From Agrococcus jejuensis (GTDB taxonomy: Bacteria; Actinomycetota; Actinomycetes; Actinomycetales; Microbacteriaceae), in NCBI RefSeq assembly GCF_900099705.1, contig NZ_LT629695.1:186001-250000 (forward strand): a stretch of DNA of 64,000 nucleotides. Direction: 5' to 3'. The position numbers were made by a program, and so were the translations under genes. Below are positions 1 to 9,542 of this stretch, in pieces. Below the pieces are notes generated by a model. The model was not told the origin of the DNA and searched no databases. It saw nothing but the letters and a program-made list of their open reading frames with translations. Within the stretch, counting starts at the first letter, position 1. Each line of letters starts with the position of its first letter.

Positions 1-2
1 CG

Positions 3-1856
3 TTCTTCCGCGGTGCGGGCTGGAACGTCATCAAGGTCGTCTGGGGCCGCGAGTGGGATGGCCTGCTCGACCGCGACGACGACGGCGCGCTGCGCAACCT
101 CATGAACGTCACGCCCGACGGCGACTTCCAGACGTACAAGACCGAGGACGGCGCCTTCGTGCGCGAGCACTTCTTCGGTCGCGACCCGAAGGCGCTCGAG
201 CTCGTCAAGGACATGTCCGACGACGACGTGTGGAACCTCAAGCGCGGCGGCCACGACTACCGCAAGGTCTACGCGGCCTACAAGGCGGCCGTCGAGCACA
301 CGGGCCAGCCGACCGTCATCCTGGCGAAGACCATCAAGGGCTACCAGCTCGGCAAGACCTTCGAGGGTCGCAACGCGACCCACCAGATGAAGAAGATGAC
401 GCTCGAGGACCTCAAGGGCTTCCGCGACCAGCTGCAGCTGCCGATCACGGATGCGCAGCTCGAGGAGAACCCCTACCTGCCGCCGTACTACCACCCGGGT
501 GCGGACTCCGACGAGATCCAGTACATGCACGAGCGCCGCAAGGCCCTCGGCGGGTACCTGCCCGAGCGCCGCTCGACGTCGACGACGATCCCGCTGCCCG
601 GCGACTCGGTCTACGCGCTGCCGAAGAAGGGCTCCGGCAAGCAGGAGGTCGCCACGACCATGGCGTTCGTGCGCCTGCTCAAGGACCTGCTGCGCGTCGA
701 CGGCTTCGGCAACCGCATCGTGCCGATCATCCCCGACGAGGCCCGCACGTTCGGCATCGACGCCTTCTTCCCGTCGGCGAAGATCTACAACCCGCACGGC
801 CAGAACTACACGTCGGTCGACCGCGACCTGCTGCTGAAGTACCGCGAGGCGCCCGACGGGCAGATCGTGCACGTCGGCATCAACGAGGCCGGCGCCATGG
901 CAGCCTTCACGGCCGCCGGCACGTCGTACTCGACGCACGGCGAGCCGCTCATCCCGATCTACGTCTTCTACTCGATGTTCGGGTTCCAGCGCACGGGCGA
1001 CGCGATGTGGGCGGCGGGCGACCAGATGGCGCGCGGCTTCATCATCGGCGCGACCGCGGGCCGCACGACGCTGACGGGCGAGGGCCTGCAGCACGCCGAC
1101 GGCCACTCGCACCTGCTCGCATCCACGAACCCCGCGATGGTCTCGTACGACCCCGCGTACGGCTACGAGATCGCGCACATCATGCGCTCGGGCATCGAGC
1201 GGATGTACGGGTCGAGCCCCGAGAACGTCATGTACTACCTGACGGTCTACAACGAGCCGCTCGTGCAGCCTGCCGAGCCCGAGGGCGTCGACGTCGAGGG
1301 CATCGTGCGCGGCATCCACAAGGTCTCGACCGGTGGCGACCAGGAGCTGCGCGTGCAGCTGCTCGCGTCGGGCGTCGGCCTGCCGTGGGTCGTCGAGGCG
1401 CAGCAGCTGCTGGCCGACGACTGGGGCATCGGCGCCGACGTGTGGTCGGTGACGTCGTGGACCGAGCTGCGTCGCGACGCGCTCGCCGCCGAGGAGCACA
1501 ACTTCCTGCACCCGCAGGACGAGCAGCGCGTGCCGTTCCTCACGACGCGCCTGTCGGAGGCCGAGGGTCCGTTCATCGCGACGAGCGACCACATGCACGC
1601 GGTGTCCGACCAGATCCGCCAGTGGGTGCCGGGCGACTACCTGACGCTGGGTGCCGACGACTTCGGCTTCTCGGACACGCGTGCCGCAGCCCGTCGCTTC
1701 TTCCACATCGACAGCCACTCGGTCGTGGTGCGCGCCCTCGAGGCGCTCGCCCGCCAGGGCAAGGTGCCGCTGGGCACCGTGCAGCAGGCGATCGACAAGT
1801 ACTCGCTCCACGACGTCAACGCCGGCACGTCCGGCTCGGCGGGTGGCGAGTCCTAG
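3..1856 (+). CDS. aceE: Pyruvate dehydrogenase E1 component, homodimeric type (5' end outside window)
   Basis: E1 of the pyruvate dehydrogenase complex decarboxylates pyruvate with thiamine diphosphate and passes the acetyl group to the lipoyl domain of E2, feeding acetyl-CoA to the cytoplasm. About 617 C-terminal residues are visible; family members run near 900, so roughly the first third, with most of the cofactor site, lies before base 1. The family motif [17 protein letters not shown] is clear, as is the [10 protein letters not shown] segment. The frame is open from base 3 to the TAG at 1854. The fasR-like gene starts 9 nt downstream, so the two are probably co-transcribed. Identity is secure. 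Confidence 0.96.
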   Translation, partial: FFRGAGWNVIKVVWGREWDGLLDRDDDGALRNLMNVTPDGDFQTYKTEDGAFVREHFFGRDPKALELVKDMSDDDVWNLKRGGHDYRKVYAAYKAAVEHTGQPTVILAKTIKGYQLGKTFEGRNATHQMKKMTLEDLKGFRDQLQLPITDAQLEENPYLPPYYHPGADSDEIQYMHERRKALGGYLPERRSTSTTIPLPGDSVYALPKKGSGKQEVATTMAFVRLLKDLLRVDGFGNRIVPIIPDEARTFGIDAFFPSAKIYNPHGQNYTSVDRDLLLKYREAPDGQIVHVGINEAGAMAAFTAAGTSYSTHGEPLIPIYVFYSMFGFQRTGDAMWAAGDQMARGFIIGATAGRTTLTGEGLQHADGHSHLLASTNPAMVSYDPAYGYEIAHIMRSGIERMYGSSPENVMYYLTVYNEPLVQPAEPEGVDVEGIVRGIHKVSTGGDQELRVQLLASGVGLPWVVEAQQLLADDWGIGADVWSVTSWTELRRDALAAEEHNFLHPQDEQRVPFLTTRLSEAEGPFIATSDHMHAVSDQIRQWVPGDYLTLGADDFGFSDTRAAARRFFHIDSHSVVVRALEALARQGKVPLGTVQQAIDKYSLHDVNAGTSGSAGGES

Positions 1857-1865
1857 TCGGCCGCA

Positions 1866-3026
1866 TTGGATCGCACGAAGGCGCAGCAGCTCGCGTGGCT
1901 GCGCCGCATCGCGGGTGACCTGTCGTCGCAGGTCCTGAAGGAGCTCGACGACACCCTGCCGTGGTACCGCACGATGCCGCCGTCGCGGCGGGCCGCGGTG
2001 GGGTCGGTCGCGCAGTCCGGCATCACGTCGTTCATCGAGTGGTACGAGGATCCGGATGCGCAGCCGTGGATCGCGGCCGACGTGTTCGGCGCGGCCCCGC
2101 GCGAGCTGCTGCGCTCGGTGAGCCTGCAGCAGACGCTGCAGCTCATCCGCGTCGTCGTCGAGGTGTACGAGCGCCGCATCGCGGGCGAGGACACGTCGAT
2201 GCGCGAGCCGATCCTGCTCTACTCGCGCGACATCGCCTTCGCCGCCGCCGACGTGTACGCACGGGCGGCGGAGTCGCGCGGGCTGTGGGATGCGCGCCTC
2301 GAGGCGCTCGTCGTCGACTCGATCCTCACGGGCGAGTACGACGAGGAGCTGCCGTCGCGGTCGGCAGCGCTCGGCTGGGCCGGGCACGGCGACTGCTCGG
2401 TGCTCGTGGGCGTCGCGCCGCCGCAGGTCGACGTCGACGTCATCCGCCGCACGGCACGCCACCACGACGCCGACGTGCTCGTGGGCGTGCAGGGCGCGCG
2501 CCTCGTGATCGTGATCGGTCGCGTCATCACCGACGAGGAGTCGCCGTACTCGTTCCTCGACATCGCCGGCGCGCTCGAGGGCTCGTTCGGTGCCGGCCAC
2601 CTCGTGCTCGGCGACCCCGTCGCGAGCGTCGTCGAGGCGTCGCGGTCGGCGAAGACGGCGCTCGCGGGCTTCGCCGTCGCGAAGGCGTGGCGCAGCGCAC
2701 CACGGCCCGTGCGCGCCGACGACCTGCTGCCCGAGCGGGCGCTCGCCGGCGACCCCATCGCGCGCCAGCAGCTCGTGCGCACCATCTACCGACCGCTGCT
2801 CGACCACTCGAGCGACCTGCTCACCACCCTGTGGGCGTACCTCGACAACGGTCGCTCGCTCGAGGCGACCGCGCGCGAGCTCTTCGTGCACCCCAACACC
2901 GTGCGCTACCGGCTCAAGCGCATCTCCGAGCTCATCGGCTGGGATGCGACGGGCGCCCGCGAGTCGTTCATGCTGCACGCCGCGCTCATCCTCGGCGCCA
3001 TCCAGGGCGGCGAGCCGCGCCGATGA
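1866..3026 (+). CDS. fasR: PucR-type transcriptional regulator of fatty acid synthesis (FasR-like)
   Basis: A 386-residue protein with a C-terminal helix-turn-helix of the PucR/CdaR type (ARELFVHPNTVRYRLKRI, about residues 336-353) and a long N-terminal region of all-helical and sensor-like sequence. In Streptomyces a protein of this architecture, FasR, sits directly before fabD and activates the fab operon; the same position here supports that role. It starts at TTG 1866, 9 nt after the aceE stop; no ATG gives a better fit. The fabD start lies about 80 nt downstream, and that gap could hold the FasR site, though I cannot point to a clear operator. The symbol is assigned by context. Confidence 0.85.
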   Translation: MDRTKAQQLAWLRRIAGDLSSQVLKELDDTLPWYRTMPPSRRAAVGSVAQSGITSFIEWYEDPDAQPWIAADVFGAAPRELLRSVSLQQTLQLIRVVVEVYERRIAGEDTSMREPILLYSRDIAFAAADVYARAAESRGLWDARLEALVVDSILTGEYDEELPSRSAALGWAGHGDCSVLVGVAPPQVDVDVIRRTARHHDADVLVGVQGARLVIVIGRVITDEESPYSFLDIAGALEGSFGAGHLVLGDPVASVVEASRSAKTALAGFAVAKAWRSAPRPVRADDLLPERALAGDPIARQQLVRTIYRPLLDHSSDLLTTLWAYLDNGRSLEATARELFVHPNTVRYRLKRISELIGWDATGARESFMLHAALILGAIQGGEPRR

Positions 3027-3105
3027 GCGTCGTGCATGCCGCTGGCAGGATGCAACCCCTCGGCCATGCCTGCGACGGGTCGCGCGCTGTGGAAGGGTGG
3101 ATGCC

Positions 3106-4026
3106 GTGATCGTCGTCGTGGCTCCAGGACAAGGCTCGCAGACCCCGGGGTTCCTCGCCCCGTGGATCGAGGATGCCGCCGCCCGCACCCGGCTCGAGCA
3201 GCTGGGCGAGGCCGCAGGCGTCGACCTCGTGACCCACGGCACCGAGTCGGATGCCGAGACCATCAAGGACACGCAGGTCGCGCAGCCGCTCATCGTGGCC
3301 GCAGGCATCCTCACGCTCGACGCCCTGCTGGGCGAGGCGGGCCGCCGCGAGGCCGTGGGCGGCATCGCCGGCCACTCCGTCGGCGAGATCACGGCAGCGG
3401 TCGGCGCCGGCGTGCTCGAGCCGCTCGACGCCATGGCGCTCGTCGGCGAGCGCGGCCGCGCGATGGCCGACGCCGCGGCGCAGGTCTCCTCGGGCATGGC
3501 CGCGGTGCTCGGCGGCGACGCCGACGCGCTCGAGGCACGCCTCGCCCAGACGGGTCTCTCCCCCGCGAACTACAACGGGGGCGGGCAGATCGTCGTCGCC
3601 GGCTCCATCGAGGGCATCGAGGCGCTCAAGGCCGAGCCGCCCGCCGGTGCTCGCGTCATCCCGCTGCAGACCGCAGGCGCGTTCCACACGACGTACATGG
3701 CCCCCGCCGTCGAGCACCTGCGCGCCAAGGCGGCCGAGACGTCGGCCGCCGTGCCGACGCTGCGGCTCTGGACCAACGCCGACGGCTCCGAGGTCGTCGA
3801 CGGCCGCGCCTACCTCGACCTCATCGTCGGCCAGGTCGCCAACCCCGTGCGCTGGGACCTGTGCATGGACGCATTCCTCGCCGCCGGCGTCACGGGCGTC
3901 ATCGAGCTCGCCCCCGCGGGTGCGCTCGTGGGCCTCGCCAAGCGCGGCATGAAGGGCGTGCCCTCGGTCGCCGTGAAGACGCCCGCCGACCTCGCCGCCG
4001 CCATCGAGCTGCTGGAGACCGCATGA
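3106..4026 (+). CDS. fabD: Malonyl-CoA:ACP transacylase
   Basis: FabD moves the malonyl group from CoA to acyl carrier protein, supplying the extender unit of type II fatty acid synthesis. The 306-residue protein begins with APGQGSQ and carries the nucleophile motif GHSVGE (Ser about residue 91) and the catalytic His in AFHTTYMAP (about residue 194). The GTG at 3106 is chosen because AGGGTGG lies just upstream and the APGQGSQ motif begins at codon 6; the ATG at 3101 is out of frame. The stop TGA overlaps the fabH ATG (ATGA), implying translational coupling. Confidence 0.96.
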   Translation: MIVVVAPGQGSQTPGFLAPWIEDAAARTRLEQLGEAAGVDLVTHGTESDAETIKDTQVAQPLIVAAGILTLDALLGEAGRREAVGGIAGHSVGEITAAVGAGVLEPLDAMALVGERGRAMADAAAQVSSGMAAVLGGDADALEARLAQTGLSPANYNGGGQIVVAGSIEGIEALKAEPPAGARVIPLQTAGAFHTTYMAPAVEHLRAKAAETSAAVPTLRLWTNADGSEVVDGRAYLDLIVGQVANPVRWDLCMDAFLAAGVTGVIELAPAGALVGLAKRGMKGVPSVAVKTPADLAAAIELLETA

Positions 4027-5018
4027 CCACGCTGCACATCCCCGCGACCCGCCCCGGCTCGCGCATCCTCTCGGTCGGCGCCGCCCGCGGCGACCTGAAC
4101 GTGGTGAACGACGACCTCGTCGGGCCCATCGACTCGTCCGACGAGTGGATCCGCCAGCGCACCGGCATCATCTCGCGCAAGCGCGCCTCGGCCGACGTCA
4201 CGCTGCTCGACCTGTGCCTCGCCGCTGCGAACGAGGCGATCGAGAAGTCGGGCATCGAGGCGTCGCAGATCGGCGCCGTGCTGCTGTCGACGATCTCGCA
4301 CCACGTCGCGACGCCGTCGCTCGCATCGCTCATCGCCGACCGCATCGGCGCGACACCCGCCGCCGCCTACGACATCTCGGCCGCGTGCGCCGGATACGCG
4401 TACGGCATCGCGCAGGCCGACGCCCTCGTGCGCGCCGGCACGAGCGAGTACGTGCTCGTCATCGGCGCCGAGAAGCTGTCGGAGGTCGTCGACCCCACCG
4501 ACCGCTCCATCTCGTTCCTGCTCGGCGACGGCGCGGGCGCCGTCGTCGTCGGCCCGTCCGACACGCCCGGCATCTCGAAGTCCATCTGGGGCTCCGACGG
4601 GTCGAAGTGGGACACCATCCGCATGACCTCGCCCTACACCGACATCGCGTCGGGGGCGCCGTGGCCCACGCTGCGGCAGGACGGCCAGACCGTCTTCCGC
4701 TGGGCCGTGTGGGAGATGGCGAAGGTCGCCAAGCGCGCCCTCGAGGAGGCCGGCGTCACCGCCGACGACCTCGCCGCGTTCATCCCCCACCAGGCGAACA
4801 TGCGCATCGTCGACGAGTTCGCGAAGCAGCTGAAGCTGCCGGACACCGTGGCGATCGCCCGCGACATCGAGACGACCGGCAACACGTCGGCCGCCTCGAT
4901 CCCGCTCGCCACCCACCGCCTGCTCGAGGAGCACCCCGAGCTCTCCGGCGGCCTCGCCCTGCAGATCGGCTTCGGAGCCGGTCTCGTGTATGGCGCGCAG
5001 GTCGTCGTCCTCCCATAG
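4023..5018 (+). CDS. fabH: 3-oxoacyl-ACP synthase III (KAS III)
   Basis: FabH condenses an acyl-CoA primer with malonyl-ACP to start fatty acid chains; in actinobacteria it usually prefers branched primers, which sets branched-chain lipid content (family knowledge, not visible here). The 331-residue protein shows the full catalytic triad: Cys about 122 in DISAACAGY, His about 256 in IPHQANMR and Asn about 287 in TTGNTSAAS. The start overlaps the fabD stop by 4 nt. acpP follows after 35 nt with its own strong ribosome binding site. Confidence 0.97.
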   Translation: MTTLHIPATRPGSRILSVGAARGDLNVVNDDLVGPIDSSDEWIRQRTGIISRKRASADVTLLDLCLAAANEAIEKSGIEASQIGAVLLSTISHHVATPSLASLIADRIGATPAAAYDISAACAGYAYGIAQADALVRAGTSEYVLVIGAEKLSEVVDPTDRSISFLLGDGAGAVVVGPSDTPGISKSIWGSDGSKWDTIRMTSPYTDIASGAPWPTLRQDGQTVFRWAVWEMAKVAKRALEEAGVTADDLAAFIPHQANMRIVDEFAKQLKLPDTVAIARDIETTGNTSAASIPLATHRLLEEHPELSGGLALQIGFGAGLVYGAQVVVLP

Positions 5019-5053
5019 GCTCTTAGCCGCTACCGCACTGAAGGAGAAGAACG

Positions 5054-5302
5054 ATGGCACTGACCAACGATGAGGTCCTCGCCGGGCTCGCAGAGCTCGT
5101 CAACGACGAGACCGGCATCTCGGTCGAGAACGTCCAGCTCGAGAAGTCGTTCACGGACGACCTGGACATCGACTCCATCTCGATGATGACGATCGTCGTC
5201 AACGCCGAGGAGAAGTTCGACGTGAAGATCCCCGACGACGAGGTCAAGAACCTCAAGACCGTCGGCGACGCTGTCACGTTCATCACGAACGCGCAGTCCT
5301 GA
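5054..5302 (+). CDS. acpP: Acyl carrier protein
   Basis: An 82-residue acidic four-helix protein that carries growing acyl chains on a phosphopantetheine arm. The attachment serine is Ser41 in the motif DLDIDSISMM, the usual DSL site with Ile in place of Leu. An AAGGAGAAG ribosome binding site lies 6-8 nt before the ATG, the strongest in the operon, fitting the high protein level ACP needs. Flanked by fabH and fabF. Confidence 0.97.
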   Translation: MALTNDEVLAGLAELVNDETGISVENVQLEKSFTDDLDIDSISMMTIVVNAEEKFDVKIPDDEVKNLKTVGDAVTFITNAQS

Positions 5303-5382
5303 GCACGCGTGGGGCGGCCGCGAGGTCGCCCCACAGCCATGCAGGCGCGATGACGCGCCCCAAGACACGAGAGAGCCCCTGC

Positions 5383-6618
5383 ATGACGAAGAAGATCGTC
5401 GTCACCGGCATCGGCGCGACGACGCCGCTGGCCGGGACCATCCACGAGACCTGGGATGCGCTGCTCGCCGGCGCGTCCGGCGCACGCTCGCTCGAGCACC
5501 CCTGGGTCGCCGAGCTCGAGCTGCCCGTCACGTTCGCCGCCGAGGCGGCCGTGCGCCCCGACACCGTGCTCGAGCGCCCCGTCGCGAAGCGCCTCGACCC
5601 CTCGAGCCAGCTCGCGCTCGTCGCCGCCAAGGAGGCGTGGGAGGACGCGGGATCGCCCGACGTCGCCCCCGAGCGCCTCGGCGTCGACTGGGCCACCGGC
5701 ATCGGCGGCGTCTGGACGCTGCTCGACGCGTGGGACACGCTGCGCGAGAAGGGCCCCCGCCGGGTCCTCCCCATGACCGTGCCCATGCTCATGCCCAACG
5801 CACCGTCGGCTGCCGTCTCGATGCACTTCGAGGCCCGCGCCTACGCCCGCACCGTCGCATCCGCCTGCGCGTCGTCGACCGAGTCGATCGCCATGGCGTA
5901 CGAGCACCTGCAGGCGGGCGTCGCCGACGTCGTCATCGCCGGCGGCTCGGAGTCGGCCATCCACCCGATCACGATCGCGTCGTTCGCGTCGATGCAGGCG
6001 CTGTCGCGCCGCAACGACGACCCGGCGCACGCATCGCGTCCGTACGACGTCAACCGCGACGGCTTCGTCATGGGCGAGGGCGGCGCGGCGCTCGTGCTCG
6101 AGACCGAGGAGCACGCGCTCGCACGCGGCGCCCGCATCTACGCGGAGCTCGCGGGCGGCGGCGTCACGGCCGACTCGTACCACATCACCGCTCCCGAGCC
6201 CGAGGGCCTCGGCGCCAGCCGCGCCGTGCTCGCCGCGCTCGAGCAGGCGGGCGCGTCGGTCGACGACGTCACGCACATCAACGCCCACGCCACGTCGACG
6301 CCCGTCGGCGACGTCGCCGAGGTGAAGGCGCTGCGTCGCGTGTTCGGCGAGCGCGCGCTCGAGATCCCCGTCTCGGCCACGAAGGGCGCCCACGGGCACC
6401 TGCTCGGCGGCACGGGTGCGCTCGAGGCCGCGTTCACGGTGCTCGCGCTGCACCACCGCCTCGCTCCCCCGACGATCAACGTCGAGGAGCAGGACCCCGA
6501 GGCGCCGCTGTCGATCTCGTCGACGCCCGTCGAGCTCGGCTCGGGCGCGCAGCTGGCGATCTCGAACTCGTTCGGCTTCGGCGGGCACAACGCCGTGGCG
6601 GCGTTCCGCTCGATCTGA
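5383..6618 (+). CDS. fabF: 3-oxoacyl-ACP synthase II (KAS II)
   Basis: FabF elongates acyl-ACP with malonyl-ACP. The 411-residue thiolase-fold protein has the catalytic Cys about 162 (VASACASSTES), His about 302 (NAHATSTPVGD) and His about 339 (KGAHGHLLGG). I place the start at ATG 5383 (MTKKIVVTG), where family homology begins, preceded by GAGAG. An in-frame ATG at 5350 would add 11 unrelated residues and has no better ribosome binding site. It is the last gene of the fab operon; a strong hairpin follows the stop by 18 nt. Confidence 0.96.
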   Translation: MTKKIVVTGIGATTPLAGTIHETWDALLAGASGARSLEHPWVAELELPVTFAAEAAVRPDTVLERPVAKRLDPSSQLALVAAKEAWEDAGSPDVAPERLGVDWATGIGGVWTLLDAWDTLREKGPRRVLPMTVPMLMPNAPSAAVSMHFEARAYARTVASACASSTESIAMAYEHLQAGVADVVIAGGSESAIHPITIASFASMQALSRRNDDPAHASRPYDVNRDGFVMGEGGAALVLETEEHALARGARIYAELAGGGVTADSYHITAPEPEGLGASRAVLAALEQAGASVDDVTHINAHATSTPVGDVAEVKALRRVFGERALEIPVSATKGAHGHLLGGTGALEAAFTVLALHHRLAPPTINVEEQDPEAPLSISSTPVELGSGAQLAISNSFGFGGHNAVAAFRSI

Positions 6619-6636
6619 CGCCCAGACGTGCACGAG

Positions 6637-6660
6637 GGCCCCGCCGTACTCGGCGGGGCC
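6637..6660. terminator. Hairpin terminator between fabF and the DUF3145 gene
   Basis: GGCCCCGCCG (6637-6646) pairs perfectly with CGGCGGGGCC (6651-6660) around a 4-nt TACT loop. It lies between convergent genes, so it can serve both. No clear U-run follows on either strand, as is common in GC-rich actinobacteria. Confidence 0.8.
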
Positions 6661-6687
6661 TCGGTGTCCGTGGGGCTGGGTGGCGGC

Positions 6688-7191
6688 TCAGCCGGCCTTG
6701 TGCAGCCAGATGACGGGGCTCGCGTCGCTCGCGTGACGGAACGCCTCGAGCTCGTCGTCCCAGTCGGTGCCGAGCGCACCGCGCAGCTCGCGGTGCAGCG
6801 CCGCGAGGTCGCGGCCCGCGAGCTCCATGGCGGCGCGCACGCGGTGCTCGGAGACGAGCACGGTGCCGAGCGCGTCGACCGTCGTGCGGGTCATGCCGAG
6901 GCTCGGGGTGTGCATCCATCGCGATCCCTCGACGCCGCCCTCCTCGGTGACCTCGAAGCGCACGTCCGGCCAGCCGCGCAGCGCGCTGGCGATCGCGGCA
7001 CCCGAGCCCTCGCGGCCCTCCCACGGCACCTCGGCGCGGCGCGCGCCGGGCAGCACCGGCTGGTCCTCCCAGCGGATGGCGGCGGGGTCGCCGAGGGCGC
7101 GCCCGATCGCCCACTCGATGTGGGGGCACAGCGCCTTGGGCGCAGCATGGATGAACACCATGCCGCGGACGGCTTCTGCAAGCGCACTCAT
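6688..7191 (-). CDS. DUF3145 family protein
   Basis: A 167-residue soluble protein of a family restricted to actinobacteria and often found beside the fab operon; its function is unknown. It starts MSALAEAVRGMVFIHAAPKAL and has no signal peptide or membrane segment. GGAGGTCGAC precedes the ATG at 7191, supporting this start. It is convergent with fabF and separated from it by the hairpin at 6637. Family recognition is from memory of the conserved N-terminus and the conserved WDDELEAFRHA-type C-terminal segment. Confidence 0.85.
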   Translation of the reverse strand: MSALAEAVRGMVFIHAAPKALCPHIEWAIGRALGDPAAIRWEDQPVLPGARRAEVPWEGREGSGAAIASALRGWPDVRFEVTEEGGVEGSRWMHTPSLGMTRTTVDALGTVLVSEHRVRAAMELAGRDLAALHRELRGALGTDWDDELEAFRHASDASPVIWLHKAG

Positions 7192-7327
7192 GTCGACCTC
7201 CGTTCGATGCGGCTTCCCCTCCGACCGAACGCGTCGACGGCATCAGTATGCGCCTCGAACCCTGCGAATCACAACCCTGTCATGTGGCTGTGCGCCGGCG
7301 ATGGCGCTGGGTCGACCGGCCGAGCTG

Positions 7328-7394
7328 CGTATTGCAGGCGATTCCGGCGTTCAAGGGAACATTCCCCTCGAGAGGCGGAATCGCCTGCAATACG
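7328..7394. repeat. 19-bp perfect inverted repeat with nested hairpin
   Basis: CGTATTGCAGGCGATTCCG (7328-7346) is exactly repeated in reverse complement at 7376-7394. The 29-nt loop holds a second small hairpin, GGGAA (7355-7359) with TTCCC (7362-7366). It lies in the 232-nt gap between the DUF1684 gene end (7424) and the DUF3145 gene start (7191), both on the minus strand. It may be a terminator, an operator or a dispersed palindromic element. The rest of the gap holds only the DUF3145 leader. Confidence 0.85.
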
Positions 7395-7423
7395 CGAGCG
7401 GATGGATGCGGGTGAGCGGCCCG

Positions 7424-8212
7424 TCAGGCGACGGGCGACTCGGCGAGCAGCGGACGCTGCTCCCCCGCGCGCACCGCGAATGGCAGGCGGTTCTGCGCCG
7501 GCGGCAGCGGGCAGTTGAACTGGTCGCTCATCGAGCAGGGCGGCACGACCGCGCGGTTGAAGTCGAGCTCGACCGAGCCGTCGCGGCGCGGGCGCACGAA
7601 CAGGAACCGGCCGACGCCGTACGTCTCGTCGCCCGTCGTCGCATCCGCGAACACGATCTGCAGCGCATCGCCGTCGGGCAGCGCCAGCAGCGCCACGTCG
7701 TGCCCCTCGATCGTCGCGCGCACCGTGCCGGCCATGCGCTCCACGCGCTCGCCGCCCTGGCTGCGGCCGACGCGCGTCTCGACGCCCTCGGCCTCGAACG
7801 TGCCCTCGAGCACCCAGGCGGGGTCGTAGTCGTAGGCGGCGAAGCCCTCGAAGCGCTCGATGGCGTCGGACTCCGCATCCCAGATGCGTACGCCCACGCC
7901 GCCGGAGCGCGTGAGCACGTAGCCGGTGCGGGTGTCGTCGAAGCGCACGCGGCTCGGCGTCATGCCGTCGTGCGGGTGCACGACGACGGTGCCGTCGACG
8001 ACGCGGCCGTCGACCGTCACGTCGTCGGCCTCGGTCGCGGTCAGCGCGACGCCGTCGCCCGCGGGCGTCGGCGCCCACGTGCCCGGCACGCCGTCGATCG
8101 TGGTGGGCTCGGTGATCCACGCGGTCGTGACGAGCGCGAGCGCGCCCTGTGCCGCCTGCACGCTCTGCTCACGCCGACGGCGGAAGGCTGCGTGGTCCTG
8201 CTCGGAGCTCAT
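7424..8212 (-). CDS. DUF1684 domain protein
   Basis: A 262-residue soluble protein with the conserved C-terminal DUF1684 core: FNRAVVPPCSMSDQFNCP followed by LPPAQNRLPFAV. The motif is characteristic of the family and includes two cysteines. No enzymatic role is established to my knowledge. No signal peptide is visible. It stands alone between the palindrome at 7328 and the transporter gene at 8265, 52 nt upstream and co-directional. Confidence 0.88.
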   Translation of the reverse strand: MSSEQDHAAFRRRREQSVQAAQGALALVTTAWITEPTTIDGVPGTWAPTPAGDGVALTATEADDVTVDGRVVDGTVVVHPHDGMTPSRVRFDDTRTGYVLTRSGGVGVRIWDAESDAIERFEGFAAYDYDPAWVLEGTFEAEGVETRVGRSQGGERVERMAGTVRATIEGHDVALLALPDGDALQIVFADATTGDETYGVGRFLFVRPRRDGSVELDFNRAVVPPCSMSDQFNCPLPPAQNRLPFAVRAGEQRPLLAESPVA

Positions 8213-8264
8213 GCGACCAGCCTATGCACATCGCGGATGCCGTCGGCGCACGTCGCGCCGCGCG

Positions 8265-9488
8265 TCAGGAGCCGTGCGCCAGCCACAGCGCGACGACCGC
8301 GAGCACGACCGTGACGGGCGCGACGACGACGCTCAGCAGCATGTAGCGACCCCACGACAGGCGCACGCCCATCGCGACGAGCCGGTCGTGCCACAGCAGG
8401 ATCGCGAGCGACGCCCACGGGGTCACGAGGGCGCCGGCGTTGACGCCCACGAGCAGCGCAGCCATGCGCAGCGGATCGGTCGCGAGCGGCTCGAGCGCGA
8501 GGTAGGCCGGGAGGTTGTCGACGCCGTTCGCGAGCAGGGCGCCGGAGCCGGCGAGGCGCAGCAGGTCGCCGAGGCCGTCGCTCGTGCCGACGATCGGGGC
8601 GAGCACGCTCGCGAGGCCTCGCGCGTGCAGCGTCTCGACGACGAGGAACAGACCGACGGCCAGAGCCACGATCTGCCACGGCACGAGCGACCAGCGCAGC
8701 GCCGCGCGGCGACGCACGGCGACGAGCACGAGCAGCAGCAGCGCGGCGGCGGATGCGGGGATCCACACCTCGACGCCGCTCACGAGCGCGGGCACGAGCA
8801 GCGCGACGACGACGCCCGCGCCGATCGTCAGCACGCGGTCGGGCTCCGCCTCCACCGGCTGCCGCTCGAAGCGCGCCGCGAGGCTGCGGCGATGCGTGAG
8901 CGCGACGGCGACGGCGGGCACGACGATGCCCACGACCGCCGCAGGCGCCATGAGCGCCGCGAACTGCGCGGGCCCGAGGCCCAGCTCGTGCTCGGCGAGC
9001 AGGTTCGTGAGGTTCGACACCGGCAGCAGCAGCGAGCCCGTGTTCGCGATCCACACCGTCGTGAGCGCGAACGGCAGCGGATCGAGCCGCAGGTGCCTCG
9101 CGAGCAGCACGACGACGGGCGTCAGCAGCACCGCCGTCGTGTCGAGCGACAGCATGATCGTGGCGACGGCCGCGAGGGCCACGACGAGCAGCCACACGAC
9201 CCACGCCCGCCCGAGGCCGATGGCACCGAGCCGCTCGGCGATCGCGTGGAAGACGCCCGCGACGGCCGCGAGCTCGGCCACGATCGTCGCCGCGACGACG
9301 AACAGCAGCACGGGCCACGTGCGCTCGCCGATCGCGGCAGCCGCATCCATCGGCAGCACGCCCGTCGCGAGCAGCACGACGCCGGCGACCACGAGCACGG
9401 CGCCCGCGAGGCCGATCCACGGGAGGTCGTGCAGACGCTGCCGCAGGGGCCGTCGTGCCGAGCCGACGTGCTCGACGTCGTCACGCAC
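8265..9488 (-). CDS. SLC13/ArsB-like ion transporter
   Basis: A 407-residue polytopic membrane protein with about ten hydrophobic segments. It has the internal-repeat features of the ion transporter (IT) superfamily: SLDTTAVLLTPVV in the first half and VGVNAGALVTPWASLA in the second, both re-entrant loop motifs of the ArsB/NhaD/SLC13 group. The substrate (arsenite, Na+/H+ or a carboxylate) cannot be told, and no arsR or arsC lies nearby. The start is GTG 9488. It lies in a run of minus-strand genes but has its own 54-nt leader. Confidence 0.82.
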   Translation of the reverse strand: MRDDVEHVGSARRPLRQRLHDLPWIGLAGAVLVVAGVVLLATGVLPMDAAAAIGERTWPVLLFVVAATIVAELAAVAGVFHAIAERLGAIGLGRAWVVWLLVVALAAVATIMLSLDTTAVLLTPVVVLLARHLRLDPLPFALTTVWIANTGSLLLPVSNLTNLLAEHELGLGPAQFAALMAPAAVVGIVVPAVAVALTHRRSLAARFERQPVEAEPDRVLTIGAGVVVALLVPALVSGVEVWIPASAAALLLLVLVAVRRRAALRWSLVPWQIVALAVGLFLVVETLHARGLASVLAPIVGTSDGLGDLLRLAGSGALLANGVDNLPAYLALEPLATDPLRMAALLVGVNAGALVTPWASLAILLWHDRLVAMGVRLSWGRYMLLSVVVAPVTVVLAVVALWLAHGS

Positions 9489-9542
9489 GATCGCATCGTA
9501 CGCCCGCGATCATGCGTCGAGGAGCGCCGACGCGCGCGATGC

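Noticed and set aside
53..1918. A 621-codon frame overlapping aceE
   Set aside because: It is the +1-shifted frame of aceE with an Arg/Pro/His-rich translation; aceE has clear family motifs in its own frame.
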